Part shown: positions 19,368 through 29,464 of the stretch, in pieces | Position numbering within the stretch: position 1 is the first letter of the stretch | Layout: every line of letters begins with the position of its first letter | Source of the DNA: Proteus terrae subsp. cibarius | Lineage (GTDB): Bacteria > Pseudomonadota > Gammaproteobacteria > Enterobacterales > Enterobacteriaceae | Length of the DNA: 64,000 nt | Reading direction: 5' to 3' | NCBI RefSeq assembly: GCF_011045835.1 | Contig: NZ_CP047349.1 | Coordinates: forward strand, 2,480,001-2,544,000 | Translations under genes and position numbers: made by a program | Notes under the pieces: generated by a model | The model's input: only the letters and a program-made list of their open reading frames with translations | The model's database searches: none | What the model was told of the DNA's origin: nothing

Positions 19368-20495
19368 TTATTTGTGTGTAGCGCTAAAGCCTATTGCATT
19401 TAATGTGTCGACAGTGGTTTGATTGTCACAAATAACGTGTAGTGAAGACCACTCACGGCGTACAGGGTAAAATTTGCGTAACTTATCAAACTCCCCTTTT
19501 ATTCCTGCCACTTTTCGTAATGGAGCATCATCACGACGCACATCATAAACAAGATGAATAAGTTGTTTTAAAAGTGTTTGTGTTAACTCACCTTGCACAG
19601 AAATGGTAGAAATAGTAGGCGCAGGTAACAATGTTGATAATTCAACATGTTGAGGTTGACCAATAAAATCACAATAAGCTTCAAAAACTTGAGTTGTGCC
19701 GCGTGCCTTACCTTCTAAGGTATAACCTGCAATATGCGGTGTTGCGATATCAACTTTATTTAATAAATCAATGGAAAGATCTGGCTCTGGCTCCCAAACA
19801 TCCAATATAACACGTAAGGATTTGCCGTTCTTAAGTACAGACAATAATGCTTGATTATCAACAACTTCGCCACGACTCGCATTAATTAAAATGCGTCCTT
19901 CAGGTAATTTTTCGAGATTGCTCTCATTTATTAAATGATAAGTTTTGTATGGGCCTGATTTATTGAGAGGTGTATGGAAGGTTAGAATATCTGCTTTTTC
20001 TAACAATGTTTCTAATGGGTGAAATTCTTCATCATCACCATTATCCGCTCTTGGTGGATCGCAAAGTAAAACATTTACACCTAATGCACGAAGGCGTGTT
20101 GCTAATCGCCCCCCCACATTTCCCACACCAACAATACCGACAACTTTATCGGTTAATTGAAAGCTATCTTGCTCTGCTAGCATCATCAGTGCAGAAAATA
20201 CGTATTCAACAACCGCTATAGCATTACAACCTGGGGCAGATGAAAAACCAATTTGTTGTTGCTCTAACCATGCAATATCGACATGGTCGAAACCCGCAGT
20301 CGCAGTTCCAACAAATTTCACTGGCTTGCCTGATAATAAGGATTCATTGACTTTGGTAATTGATCTCACCATTAAGGCATCAGAATCATTAAGCTCATCA
20401 GTAGGTAATGGGCGACCAGAAACAGCTTTTACCTCACCTAATTGGCGGAAAAGTTGTTCCGCATAAGGCATATTTTCATCAACCAGAATTTTCAC
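19368..20495 (-). CDS. pdxB: Erythronate-4-phosphate dehydrogenase
   Basis: An NAD-dependent step of pyridoxal-phosphate synthesis from erythrose 4-phosphate. 375 aa with a D-2-hydroxyacid dehydrogenase fold: [17 protein letters not shown] nucleotide motif, the [15 protein letters not shown] signature, the catalytic His region [16 protein letters not shown], and a PdxB-specific C-terminal dimerisation domain (from about residue 290). First gene of the pdxB-usg-truA-dedA-accD-folC-dedD series. Confidence 0.96.
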   Translation of the reverse strand: MKILVDENMPYAEQLFRQLGEVKAVSGRPLPTDELNDSDALMVRSITKVNESLLSGKPVKFVGTATAGFDHVDIAWLEQQQIGFSSAPGCNAIAVVEYVFSALMMLAEQDSFQLTDKVVGIVGVGNVGGRLATRLRALGVNVLLCDPPRADNGDDEEFHPLETLLEKADILTFHTPLNKSGPYKTYHLINESNLEKLPEGRILINASRGEVVDNQALLSVLKNGKSLRVILDVWEPEPDLSIDLLNKVDIATPHIAGYTLEGKARGTTQVFEAYCDFIGQPQHVELSTLLPAPTISTISVQGELTQTLLKQLIHLVYDVRRDDAPLRKVAGIKGEFDKLRKFYPVRREWSSLHVICDNQTTVDTLNAIGFSATHK

Positions 20496-20644
20496 GGTGT
20501 TATCTCACTGATTTGGTGTTTATGTATGTAAGCAATCAATCGAAAAACAAAATTAAGCGGTCTATTTTGCCACTTATTCACAGCAAAGCCTATTATTGAC
20601 AGTAAAATCCGCCTAGATTTTAAGTAAATATATGAAAAGAAGGC

Positions 20645-21427
20645 TTAACAATTGGGTAATCGACGAAAACGTTCTGGTGTTGTGCCGGCAAACTGTTGAA
20701 ACATCGCAATAAATGAAGACGAGGAGCTATATCCCACATCAAATGCAATTTCATTCACACTTTTTCCTTGCTCTAATAAAGAAATTGCATGTAAAAAGCG
20801 TAGGCGTTTACGCCATTCGCTAAAAGACATACCTAATTCCTGTTGACAACGACGAGAAAGTGTTCTTTCTGAGGTATAACGTTTTTTAGCCCATTCTTCT
20901 AACGAGGTGTTATCTGCCGGATTTTGCTCTAACACAGAAAGTATAGGGGCAAGTAATTTATCTTTAGAGGAAGGTAAATAAGTATGATGTATTGGTGAAG
21001 CTTTAAGTTGATCAATCAGTACTTGGGCTAAGCGAAAATCTTCTTCTGTTTGTGGTTTACACACACCACGATGGAAAAAGTCAGAAAATATGGTTGAAAA
21101 AATAGCACTCAATTGAATCAAACAAGGTTTATCTAACAATCCTTCACACCAATTTGGCGCGATATCTAGCACCTTAAAAGAGAGCGTTTTTTTATTGTAA
21201 CTGGTATGCCCTACATTTTTGGGGATCCATACACTAAACTCTGGTGGCGCCAAAAATCGCTGTCCCCCAGCTTCTAAATCCATAACACCAGAAATTACAT
21301 AAAGTAGCTGACCAAAATCATGTTGGTGATAAACAAACTCTGTTTCAGCTAATAGTTGCTCATCGCGAAATCTAACCGTATCTGGATCAGACAATAACCA
21401 TTGCATTTTTTGTTGTTCAATTGTCAT
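20645..21427 (-). CDS. AraC-family transcriptional regulator
   Basis: 260 aa: an N-terminal cupin-like sensing domain (HQHDFGQLLYVISGVMDL, about residues 34-110) and a C-terminal pair of helix-turn-helices (about 165-257, ending EIAFDVGYSSSSSFIAMFQQFAGTTPERFRR). It is divergent from an EamA transporter gene with 113 bp between the start codons, so it probably regulates that transporter. The ligand is unknown. Confidence 0.88.
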   Translation of the reverse strand: MTIEQQKMQWLLSDPDTVRFRDEQLLAETEFVYHQHDFGQLLYVISGVMDLEAGGQRFLAPPEFSVWIPKNVGHTSYNKKTLSFKVLDIAPNWCEGLLDKPCLIQLSAIFSTIFSDFFHRGVCKPQTEEDFRLAQVLIDQLKASPIHHTYLPSSKDKLLAPILSVLEQNPADNTSLEEWAKKRYTSERTLSRRCQQELGMSFSEWRKRLRFLHAISLLEQGKSVNEIAFDVGYSSSSSFIAMFQQFAGTTPERFRRLPNC

Positions 21428-21548
21428 CTTTATGTTGTTCTCTTGTCATGTTGTCTTTATTGGCCTATCACTTGTCTGGTTTTCATTATATATATCTAAT
21501 CAGACAGGCTTACAATAGCAACCTGGTTTAAAAATAGATGTGAGAATA

Positions 21549-22469
21549 ATGAAAAACGCAATTTTTCCGCTTTTAGCGGTGCTAATCTGGTCCATTAATG
21601 CAGTCGTTAATAAAGCAGCCGCGTCTGTTATCGATCCTGCTGCAATCTCTTTTTATCGTTGGTTCCTCGCCTTTTTAATTATGACTCCTTTTTTGATCAT
21701 GCCAGTTTGGCATCATCGTAAAACCGTCAAACAATATTGGTGGAAATTATTTATTCTTGGTGCATTGGGGATGGTGATGTACCAAAGTTTAGCTTATTAT
21801 GCGGCGCATTATGTTAGTGCAACATTTATGGGGATTTTGAACTCTCTCATCCCATTATTAACCGTTATCATTAGTATTTTTGTTTTACGTGTTGTACCAA
21901 CAGTAGGTATTGTTTTAGGCACAGTACTTTCAATTAGTGGCTTAGTTTGGCTAATTAGCCGTGGCGAACCTTCTCAGTTGCTTTCCCAAGGTTTGGGTTA
22001 TGGTGAACTGATGATGTTTATTGCTTCGGCGTCATACGCCCTCTATGGCGTATTAACAAAACGCTGGTCAATTACACTACCTAACTGGCAATCACTTTAT
22101 GTGCAAATTGGATTTGGTGTTCTGTTATTATTGCCAAACTTCTTTCTTGCCGAGAGTGTTGCGTTAACAAAAGATAATATTGGATTAGTTGTCTTCGCAG
22201 GTATCGGTGCTTCTATTCTTGCACCTTATTTGTGGATTTTAGGTGTGATGAAATTAGGTGCAAATACGACCTCTATTTTTATGAACCTAATGCCATTATT
22301 TACTGCAATGATCGCTATCGCGCTTCTTGGTGAAGAAATGCATAGTTATCACTTAGTGGGGGGTGGTATTGTGTTACTTGGCGTGCTCTTAGTGCAACAA
22401 CTCAGAACGCCACTGAATTTCCGACGTCAGTCTGCTCAGAAAAAAGCAGATTGTCGCCAGGAGATGTGA
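21549..22469 (+). CDS. EamA/DMT-family transporter
   Basis: A 306-aa inner-membrane transporter with ten predicted helices made of two EamA repeats (first about residues 5-135, second about 148-290). MKNAIFPLLAVLIWSINAVVNK and the conserved SFYRWFLAF start the first repeat. Members export amino acids, purines or other metabolites; nothing here defines the substrate. I prefer the ATG at 21549; an upstream GTG at 21540 is also possible. The neighbouring AraC gene is divergent. Confidence 0.85.
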   Translation: MKNAIFPLLAVLIWSINAVVNKAAASVIDPAAISFYRWFLAFLIMTPFLIMPVWHHRKTVKQYWWKLFILGALGMVMYQSLAYYAAHYVSATFMGILNSLIPLLTVIISIFVLRVVPTVGIVLGTVLSISGLVWLISRGEPSQLLSQGLGYGELMMFIASASYALYGVLTKRWSITLPNWQSLYVQIGFGVLLLLPNFFLAESVALTKDNIGLVVFAGIGASILAPYLWILGVMKLGANTTSIFMNLMPLFTAMIAIALLGEEMHSYHLVGGGIVLLGVLLVQQLRTPLNFRRQSAQKKADCRQEM

Positions 22470-22500
22470 GTCAATGTCAAAAAGACAACAATAAAAAATG

Positions 22501-22520
22501 CCGGCTAAATTCTTAGCCGG
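22501..22520 (+). terminator. Hairpin after the EamA gene (weak terminator)
   Basis: An 8-bp perfect stem CCGGCTAA/TTAGCCGG with a 4-nt loop, 31 bp after the stop, but no T run follows. It may act with Rho or as a 3' stabiliser. Confidence 0.45.
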
Positions 22521-22964
22521 TCACATTCATAATGTTAGGTTTAATAAATAAAACTGACACAAGAAATCAAAGTATAAAATATAAAGTAATACAAGTATCC
22601 GTGGCAAACATTACCAACTTTTATATTAAATAGCTCCTATTTATTTGTAATAAAATAATCCAGATCAATTTTTTACGCTCTTTTTGTCTTATTCAACCTT
22701 TCCATTATCCTAACCCTATATAAAACAAAACATTTAATGGTTTTGGGTAAAATTAAATTAAACGATTGAAATAAAATAAACCTAATTTAATTTTCTCAAT
22801 ATAAACAATAAATTAACAAAAGCAGTCTATTTTATTAGAATAATAAAATGAGTAACTATTAGGAACGGTATTTTTAACCGTTATTTATATAATCTTTTTT
22901 TAATGATTTTTATTCGAAAGATATCTTTATTAGAAGAATAAATTATTATGCATAATAAATTTAA
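22521..22964. other. AT-rich intergenic stretch without recognisable features
   Basis: About 440 bp between the EamA gene and the fabB terminator. I see no open frame with a ribosome binding site, no RNA gene and no repeat here. Confidence 0.6.
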
Positions 22965-22998
22965 AATAAAAAAGCAGACTCCATTTTAATGAAGCCTG
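22965..22998 (-). terminator. Terminator after fabB
   Basis: On the minus strand AAAAAGCAGGCTTC ... AGTCTGCTTTTTT, a stem with an internal mismatch and a T tail, 35 bp beyond the fabB stop. Confidence 0.75.
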
Positions 22999-23031
22999 CT
23001 TTTTTTAATAAGAAAATATAAGTATATCTAA

Positions 23032-24243
23032 CTATTTTTTATATTTACTCATGACTAGTGAAGCATTTGTACCACCAAAACCAAAGCTATTTGACATTAC
23101 AGTCTCCAGTTTCTGTTCTGTTGGTTGAGTAATGATGTTCATACCCATTGCTTTATCGTCTAATTCTTCAATATTGATGCTTGGTGCAATAAATCCATGC
23201 TCTAACATCAGTAAGCTATAAATTGCTTCATGCACGCCAGCCGCACCTAATGAATGACCAGTCATTGCTTTTGTTGCTGAGATAGCTGGTGTATGCGAGC
23301 CAAACACTTCTGTGATAGCTTCAAGCTCTTTTAGATCACCAACTGGCGTTGAAGTACCGTGTGTATTGATATAATCAACTTTATCAACACCTTGCATCGC
23401 CATTTGCATACAACGCACCGCACCTTCGCCTGAAGGAGCAACCATGTCTGCACCATCAGACGTTGCGCCATAACCTACGACTTCACCATAGATATGTGCA
23501 CCACGCGCTAATGCGTGTTCTAGCTCTTCAACAACCACAATACCGCCACCACCTGCGATAACAAAACCATCACGGTTTTTATCGTAAGTACGAGAAGCTT
23601 TGGTTGGAGTTTCGTTATATTTAGTTGAGAGTGCGCCCATTGCGTCAAATTCGCAGGTCATTTCCCAACTTAACTCTTCACCACCACCAGCAAATACAAC
23701 ATCTTGTTTGCCTAATTGGATAAGCTCAACAGCGTGACCAATACAGTGAGCCGATGTTGAACAAGCTGAACTAATTGAATAGTTAACGCCTTTAATTTTG
23801 AAAGGTGTTGCTAAACAAGCTGAAACACCTGATGCCATTGCACGAGTTACCATATAAGGGCCTACGCCACGTAGACCTTTTGCTCTCATGCCATCAGAAC
23901 CTTGGACTTGGTTACGTGGAGAACCACCACCAGAACCAACGACTAAGCCAGAACGAATATTAGAAACTTGGTCTTCAGTCAGACCTGAATCAGCTATCGC
24001 CTCTTGCATAGATAAATAGGCATAAACCGATGCGTCGCTCATAAAACGGCGGATTTTACGGTCAATAAGACCTTCAGTATCAAGCTTAACGTTGCCCCAA
24101 ATGTGGCTACGAAGCCCCATCTCTTTAAATTCTTCTGAGAAAGTTATCCCGGAACGACCTTCTTTTAAAGAATCCAGCACTTCTTTCTGGTTATTACCAA
24201 TGCTCGAAACAATACCCAGACCCGTGATCACTGCGCGCTTCAT
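23032..24243 (-). CDS. fabB: 3-oxoacyl-[ACP] synthase I
   Basis: The condensing enzyme needed for elongating unsaturated acyl chains. 403 aa (E. coli 406). The thiolase-fold catalytic triad is visible: nucleophile Cys in [11 protein letters not shown], histidines in [13 protein letters not shown] and [14 protein letters not shown], plus the C-terminal [14 protein letters not shown]. It is divergent from mnmC as in E. coli, with FabR- and FadR-like sites in the shared promoter region. Confidence 0.97.
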   Translation of the reverse strand: MKRAVITGLGIVSSIGNNQKEVLDSLKEGRSGITFSEEFKEMGLRSHIWGNVKLDTEGLIDRKIRRFMSDASVYAYLSMQEAIADSGLTEDQVSNIRSGLVVGSGGGSPRNQVQGSDGMRAKGLRGVGPYMVTRAMASGVSACLATPFKIKGVNYSISSACSTSAHCIGHAVELIQLGKQDVVFAGGGEELSWEMTCEFDAMGALSTKYNETPTKASRTYDKNRDGFVIAGGGGIVVVEELEHALARGAHIYGEVVGYGATSDGADMVAPSGEGAVRCMQMAMQGVDKVDYINTHGTSTPVGDLKELEAITEVFGSHTPAISATKAMTGHSLGAAGVHEAIYSLLMLEHGFIAPSINIEELDDKAMGMNIITQPTEQKLETVMSNSFGFGGTNASLVMSKYKK

Positions 24244-24296
24244 TCATACCTCTTTACAATAATAGTTGTAGCTGCGGGATTTCTGAGTAGCACTTT

Positions 24297-24314
24297 AGCG
24301 TACAGTTGTACGCC
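24297..24314 (-). promoter_or_regulatory. FabR operator upstream of fabB
   Basis: AGCGTACAGTTGTACGCC is a near-perfect 18-bp palindrome and closely resembles the FabR sites at E. coli fabA and fabB (AGCGTACA...TGTNCGCT). It lies 54-71 bp upstream of the fabB start. FabR represses fabB when unsaturated acyl-CoA or acyl-ACP is plentiful. Confidence 0.82.
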
Positions 24315-24315
24315 G

Positions 24316-24332
24316 AACAAGTCCGATCAGGA
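24316..24332 (-). promoter_or_regulatory. FadR-like site upstream of fabB
   Basis: AACAAGTCCGATCAGGA matches the reverse complement of the FadR consensus (AACNGGTCNGACCAGTT type) at most positions. It lies immediately upstream of the FabR box, the same order as in E. coli, where FadR activates fabB. Confidence 0.7.
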
Positions 24333-24448
24333 TCTTTTTTACAAAAATACAGATAAGCTAATAAAACACTTTCCCCTTTAAGGCTGGCACAAGCAACCTA
24401 ACGGCGCTAAGATATTAGTTAATTTTTTCGAGAAATACAGGCAGTTCC

Positions 24449-26497
24449 GTGAATAATAGCCCGATAAATACTGCGTCTTTAAGTTGGAATGAACTTGGTA
24501 CACCTATCTCTGAACAATTTGGCGATATTTACTTTTCAAACCAAGACGGTCTAGAAGAAACTCGACATGTGTTCTTGCATGGAAATTATTTTCCATCACG
24601 TTTTGGTACACATGTACGCTCTGAATGTGTTATCGCAGAAACAGGATTTGGTACTGGGCTTAATTTTTTAACACTGTGGCAAGCTTTCGATCAATTTAGG
24701 CAAACATCCCCTGACTCTCGTTTAAAACGTCTTCATTATGTTAGTTTCGAGAAATTCCCTCTTACAAAAAGTGACTTACAATCTGCACATTGCCATTGGC
24801 CTGAACTGGAAAAATATTCACAAGCACTTTGTTCTCAATGGCCATTAGCCATTGCAGGTTGCCATCGCATTATTCTTGCTGATGGAGCAATTACACTGGA
24901 TTTATGGTTTGGTGATATCAATATCTTGTTACCCCAAACTCGCCAAGCACTACATAATAAAGTGGATGCTTGGTTCTTAGATGGTTTTGCGCCTTCTAAA
25001 AACCCACAAATGTGGAGCGAAACTCTCTTTCAATCGATGGCTGATTCAATGCGGGAAAACGGTACATTTGCAACGTTTACTGCCGCAGGGATTGTCAAGC
25101 GAGGTTTGCAAAGTGTTGGTTTTGAGATAAATAAAATCAAAGGATTTGGCCAAAAAAGAGAGATGCTGACAGGTGTTTTTCCACATCCCCCATCTCCTGA
25201 ATTTCTCCCTTACTATGCCAGACCAAGTGCAACCAAAGCACAGAACATTGCAATTATAGGCGGTGGCATTGCCAGTACATTTACCGCGCTTTCCTGCCTA
25301 AAAAGAGGTGCCAGTGTCACCTTGTATTGTGAAGATAACCAACCCGCAACTAATGCCTCAGGTAATCGACAAGGTGTGTTATATCCTTTACTTAATGGCA
25401 AATCCGATGAACTAGAACAATTTTTTACAAACGCATTTTTATTTGCTCATCGCACTTATGACAACCTAAGTAAAGCAGGTATTCCTTTTTCACATCAATG
25501 GTCTGGCGTTGCTCAAATTATTTATAACGAAAAAATTCGTAAAAAAGTACAGCGAATTATCGATAACTCCATACCATTTACTCAAATAGCGTGTTACCTC
25601 GATGAAGACGAAGTCAATAATATCAGTGGATTAGACGTTAATTATGATGCTTTGTTTTACCCACAAGCGGGCTGGCTTTCACCGACTGAACTCACAATCA
25701 ATACATTAAAATATGCTGAACAATTAGGATTAACATTGCGATTTAATCATCAAGTTACTCAAATAAGTGCACAAGAAGCATCTTGGCACTTAAAGGTTGT
25801 TCATCACGATGGAAAAAGTACAACACAATTTCAATCACAACATGATTGCGTTATTTTGGCAAATGGGCATCGAATAACAGACTTTACTCAAAGTGAAAAA
25901 TTACCTATTAGCGCAGTTAGAGGGCAAGTTAGCCATATTTCAACAACAAAGACATTATCAAAACTAAAAACTGTGCTTTGTTATGATGGCTATTTCACTC
26001 CTGTTGATCACCAAGATAATTTGCATTGTGTGGGAGCAAGCTTTCGTCGCGATAGATTAGATTTAGCAGTCTCAACGCAAGAGCAAGAAAATAACCAAGC
26101 TCATCTTACACAATGTTTAGCAAAAGCCTCTTGGGTTAAAGACGTTGATTTTAGTCGAAATGAAGCTCGAGTAGGTATTCGTTGTACTATACGCGATCAC
26201 TTACCGTTATTAGGTGAAGTACCTGATTTTGAAAAACTACGAGTGGCATACACACATTTAGATAGATTTAAACGTAGAAAACAAACGCCAGCTTTAGCCC
26301 CTGCTTATCATCAACTTTATATTATCAGTGCATTAGGCTCTCGTGGATTGTGTTCGGCACCTTTATCGGCTGAAATTCTTGCAAGCCAAATATTTGGCGA
26401 ACCGTTTCCAGTTGAAGATAATGTGTTGAATGCCTTACACCCTAATCGTTTTTGGGTAAGACCATTACTGCGTGGAAAGCCGATTGAAGTGGAATAA
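24449..26497 (+). CDS. mnmC: Bifunctional tRNA mnm5s2U biosynthesis protein MnmC
   Basis: Completes the 5-methylaminomethyl-2-thiouridine modification at wobble position 34. 682 aa. The N-terminal SAM methyltransferase domain MnmC2 (about 1-245; AETGFGTGLNFLTLWQAF, DAWFLDGFAPSKNP) is fused to a C-terminal FAD oxidoreductase domain MnmC1 (about 262-660; NIAIIGGGIASTFTAL, ASGNRQGVLYPLL, ALGSRGLCSAPL). It starts with GTG at 24449 behind a weak ribosome binding site; the alignment with E. coli MnmC supports this start. Confidence 0.96.
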   Translation: MNNSPINTASLSWNELGTPISEQFGDIYFSNQDGLEETRHVFLHGNYFPSRFGTHVRSECVIAETGFGTGLNFLTLWQAFDQFRQTSPDSRLKRLHYVSFEKFPLTKSDLQSAHCHWPELEKYSQALCSQWPLAIAGCHRIILADGAITLDLWFGDINILLPQTRQALHNKVDAWFLDGFAPSKNPQMWSETLFQSMADSMRENGTFATFTAAGIVKRGLQSVGFEINKIKGFGQKREMLTGVFPHPPSPEFLPYYARPSATKAQNIAIIGGGIASTFTALSCLKRGASVTLYCEDNQPATNASGNRQGVLYPLLNGKSDELEQFFTNAFLFAHRTYDNLSKAGIPFSHQWSGVAQIIYNEKIRKKVQRIIDNSIPFTQIACYLDEDEVNNISGLDVNYDALFYPQAGWLSPTELTINTLKYAEQLGLTLRFNHQVTQISAQEASWHLKVVHHDGKSTTQFQSQHDCVILANGHRITDFTQSEKLPISAVRGQVSHISTTKTLSKLKTVLCYDGYFTPVDHQDNLHCVGASFRRDRLDLAVSTQEQENNQAHLTQCLAKASWVKDVDFSRNEARVGIRCTIRDHLPLLGEVPDFEKLRVAYTHLDRFKRRKQTPALAPAYHQLYIISALGSRGLCSAPLSAEILASQIFGEPFPVEDNVLNALHPNRFWVRPLLRGKPIEVE

Positions 26498-26503
26498 ATG
26501 TAT

Positions 26504-26533
26504 AAGCAACCAACCTCGGTTGCTTATTTTTTT
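26504..26533 (+). terminator. Terminator after mnmC
   Basis: An 8-bp perfect stem AAGCAACC (26504-26511) / GGTTGCTT (26518-26525), followed by ATTTTTTT. Confidence 0.88.
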
Positions 26534-26585
26534 ACTTTTTTATTATCTTACTATTATACCCGAGATCACCATTTCCAAAGAGAAG

Positions 26586-27134
26586 CTAAACCTCAAACTT
26601 CATTGCACAGCGCGTTTCTTTTACAAAACCCCCTCTTTCCACTTCATCGTCTAAGATTTCTTGCAAAGAATGAGGGATCTCGCTTTCTGACAAAATAGAA
26701 AAACCTAAACGTTGATAATACGGTGCATTCCAAGGAACATGGCGAAATGTTGTCAACGTAACAGAGTCAAACTTATGTACTTTTGCTTCATCTTTTACTT
26801 TTTGAATAAGTAACTTACCAATTCCCCTATTTTGCCAATCTTGGCTCACTGAGAGCTCATGGATAAATAAGCTTTCTGGTAAATCAGTCGTCATGATAAA
26901 ACCAACTGGTTCGTTATCACTAGTAACTGCTACCCAATGCCCTTGCTGATCAATAAACGCTAAATGTTTTTCAACACTTTGTACGCCACTTTCACTTATC
27001 CAACGTAAGTCTTCTAAAGTACTAAAGAGCTGTCCTGCTGATTGCTCAATAGCAGGCAATGTAGTGGCATCATCGATTTGTGTTTGACGGATCGTAATAT
27101 CGTTATTTTTTATTTTGTTTTGTGTTGTTGTCAT
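26586..27134 (-). CDS. GNAT-family N-acetyltransferase
   Basis: A 182-aa acetyl-CoA-dependent acyltransferase. The fold signature is visible: beta-4 ending in LFIHELSVSQDWQNRGIGKLLIQK, with the pyrophosphate-binding Q-x-R-G-x-G loop, and YYQRLGF in motif B. The substrate is unknown. It lies between mnmC and a lipoprotein gene on the minus strand, separated from the latter by a terminator. Confidence 0.88.
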   Translation of the reverse strand: MTTTQNKIKNNDITIRQTQIDDATTLPAIEQSAGQLFSTLEDLRWISESGVQSVEKHLAFIDQQGHWVAVTSDNEPVGFIMTTDLPESLFIHELSVSQDWQNRGIGKLLIQKVKDEAKVHKFDSVTLTTFRHVPWNAPYYQRLGFSILSESEIPHSLQEILDDEVERGGFVKETRCAMKFEV

Positions 27135-27182
27135 CTCTGTTTCCAGCTTAGGTGTTTTTATACTTTTATGCTTAATTTATTA

Positions 27183-27206
27183 AAAAGCCATCCTGTTGGA
27201 TGGCTT
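27183..27206 (-). terminator. Terminator after the lipoprotein gene
   Basis: A 9-bp perfect stem AAGCCATCC (27185-27193) / GGATGGCTT (27198-27206); plus-strand A residues at 27182-27186 give the T tail on the minus strand. Confidence 0.82.
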
Positions 27207-27243
27207 ATGTTAATACTTAAACAGCTTCTTATTTTTTAAGTCG

Positions 27244-28140
27244 TTAATCTTTAGGTAATATACCGTAAGATTGAAACTTCTGAGTCTCTATAATAAAACG
27301 ATTATAGTATATATTGTCTTCCACTGAATCCTTCACCACACGGTTACTATAAGCGCTAACAACAGCAAGTGTCGCCTTATGAAGTTTATCTTTTAGTCTG
27401 TTATGGATCTTCGGATCTTCACTTTCTTGAACTTGATTTAATAATGAAACAAGCTCTTCTGCTTCAGCTTGAATATCAGGATCAGTAAATTCTGCTGTCG
27501 GTAACATATAGTCTAAATCCAGATTAACAGAATCGTTATATTCATCTTCTTGAGTAAAAGGCTCTAAGTCTTTGTTGTATTCCGCTGAAATATATTTAAT
27601 AAATTCTGGTTTATCAAAGCATTTATTTTTTATGCCACCATTATTATTTTTATTGCGAGTGCGGATTTCATTAGGAAATGGTTCGCCTAAGGCATAAGTA
27701 CACTGAAAGATATTACCATCGATTAATGTGGCATTAGTGCTACGCACTGGAAGTTCAAATTCATAACCATTAATAATAACGGGGTAATCGACAGGTTTAA
27801 ATTGATCTGTTTTTCCCTTTACTGCATAAACTTCTGAAAGAGTGTAATACATAAAATTATCAGGATTTAGTATGCCACCATTATTCTGGTCATAAACCAT
27901 AAATCGAGCATCATTACCGGCACTATCTTTTAAACTATGCTCACCAGGTGACAGCGTTATATAACCATTTTTACCCGGTTCAACCTGATATTCTTTATCA
28001 TCGACACTAAAACTAATGACTTTTTCGCTTGGATTACTGTAGTAAAACTTATTTTTTTTATTATATAAATCAAATTGATCACAAGCCGATAAAAATAAAA
28101 TTGCGCTAGTCAGTAGGCCTATTTTAAAGAAATTTTTCAT
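27244..28140 (-). CDS. Lipoprotein of unknown function
   Basis: I do not recognise this family. 298 aa with a lipoprotein signal peptide (MKNFFKIGLLTSAILFLSAC, lipobox LSAC, Cys20). The residue after Cys is Asp, the classical E. coli Lol-avoidance signal for inner-membrane retention. The rest is polar and Asn/Asp/Lys-rich with an N-terminal beta-rich part (about 35-140) and a helical C-terminal part (about 215-295). Monocistronic, ending at a terminator. Confidence 0.75.
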   Translation of the reverse strand: MKNFFKIGLLTSAILFLSACDQFDLYNKKNKFYYSNPSEKVISFSVDDKEYQVEPGKNGYITLSPGEHSLKDSAGNDARFMVYDQNNGGILNPDNFMYYTLSEVYAVKGKTDQFKPVDYPVIINGYEFELPVRSTNATLIDGNIFQCTYALGEPFPNEIRTRNKNNNGGIKNKCFDKPEFIKYISAEYNKDLEPFTQEDEYNDSVNLDLDYMLPTAEFTDPDIQAEAEELVSLLNQVQESEDPKIHNRLKDKLHKATLAVVSAYSNRVVKDSVEDNIYYNRFIIETQKFQSYGILPKD

Positions 28141-28423
28141 CGTATCGTTATCCTTATCATAAATATTCTATGCAAATCATTTGCATCCCGAGAAACATTC
28201 CTAAAAAACATTTAAAAGTAATTTTACAGAAATGGCAAGGAGTTACAAAAGATAGCACTATTATGCTTAATCAATGAGAGATACATCGACTTTGAAAAAT
28301 CAAATAAAAACAATTGATAAATAGTAAAGATCAATTTTTGTATAAAAACCAACCTAATTCAACAGTAAATATCTTAAATATGACTCAACGACTGTGATTT
28401 TAATAAGATATTAAGAAAGAAAA

Positions 28424-28447
28424 AACAACCGATTTATGCCGGTTGTT
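28424..28447 (-). terminator. Terminator after yfcL
   Basis: An 8-bp perfect stem AACAACCG (28424-28431) / CGGTTGTT (28440-28447), with plus-strand A residues before it giving the T tail on the minus strand. The remaining 283 bp up to the lipoprotein gene (28141-28423) show nothing further. Confidence 0.8.
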
Positions 28448-28467
28448 CTCTTAAAAGACATGCAGGA

Positions 28468-28740
28468 TTAATTAATTGAGTTAACTAAATCATGCCAAGT
28501 AGATAAAACTAACGCTTGGTCAGGTGGTGAAAGCTCACCTGCTTTTATCGCCTTTTGAATGCTCTCTTCTACACGCGCTCTTAACGCTTCTAACTGTGTG
28601 TTATTTTCTTGCTCAAGTTCAGCAATAGCCAGTGTAATATGGCCTTGTAAATATCCACCTGCAAATAATTCATCATCAGTGGCATGTTCAACACGGCTGT
28701 CAATTTTATCTAATAAGTACACTTCATACTCAGAAAGCAT
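28468..28740 (-). CDS. yfcL: YfcL family protein
   Basis: A 90-aa conserved enteric protein of unknown function. The signatures ATDDELFAGGYLQGHITLAIAELE and KAIKAGELSPPDQALV match E. coli YfcL. It is downstream of epmC in the same order as in E. coli (yfcL-epmC-yfcA). Confidence 0.92.
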   Translation of the reverse strand: MLSEYEVYLLDKIDSRVEHATDDELFAGGYLQGHITLAIAELEQENNTQLEALRARVEESIQKAIKAGELSPPDQALVLSTWHDLVNSIN

Positions 28741-28892
28741 TATTTATCCTCAATATATAATGTTGCTATTTTTATATCTACCCTGTATTAACAGAGCATA
28801 AATACATGTGTTCTAGCAACCTTACTACTTCAGACTCCACCCTATAGGGTAAAACCTTCACAGTGGATAAGCGATAGTTATTCTCGCAATCC

Positions 28893-29447
28893 TTAATTAA
28901 CTAAAGGATTTTCCTGATAAGGAAACATCTCTTCGGTTAGCTCTGGGGTATTGTAAAACAAATGTAACGCATTAATAAATAGCTGTGCACGAGGTGGCGT
29001 GTTTTTATCTCGTAAATAAGCGAGTACTTGTTCTCTAACTTTATTTCTGAACTCATAACGATCAGGCTCAAAGTTACCTTCTAAATTGTCACAACTGACA
29101 TTGAAAGGATAACCAGCAGCTTGGCAAAATAACCAATCTAATGCTTGAGGTTTGATTTCTACAACTTCAAACTGTCCTTGAGTGGTTTCATCTCGTCCAT
29201 CTGGACAATACCAGTAACCATAATCAACTTGTTGGCGGCGAGCCTCTCCAGCAATACACCAATGTGATATTTCATGTAAAGCACTGGCATAAAAGCCATG
29301 AGCAAAAATGATTTGGTGATAAGGCGTCTCTTCATTTGCAGGCAAATAAATCGGCTCATCATCCCCTTTAACTAAACGAGTTTGAAAACTTTCGCTAAAA
29401 CATTGATTAAAGATATCAATTAACTGTTGATAATGATGTGCTGACAT
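28893..29447 (-). CDS. epmC: Elongation factor P hydroxylase
   Basis: Hydroxylates the beta-lysylated Lys34 of EF-P after EpmA and EpmB have acted. 184 aa. The metal-ligand-like HEISHWCIAGEARR motif and the following FGYWYCPDGRD-like and KPQALDWLFCQAAGYPFNVSC segments are nearly identical to E. coli YfcM. It is 17 bp downstream of yfcA. Confidence 0.95.
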   Translation of the reverse strand: MSAHHYQQLIDIFNQCFSESFQTRLVKGDDEPIYLPANEETPYHQIIFAHGFYASALHEISHWCIAGEARRQQVDYGYWYCPDGRDETTQGQFEVVEIKPQALDWLFCQAAGYPFNVSCDNLEGNFEPDRYEFRNKVREQVLAYLRDKNTPPRAQLFINALHLFYNTPELTEEMFPYQENPLVN

Positions 29448-29464
29448 TTAAAAACCATCTATTC

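Noticed and set aside
26472..26698. Short plus-strand frames across the mnmC terminator and the acetyltransferase gene
   Set aside because: They run through a terminator and antisense to a conserved GNAT gene.
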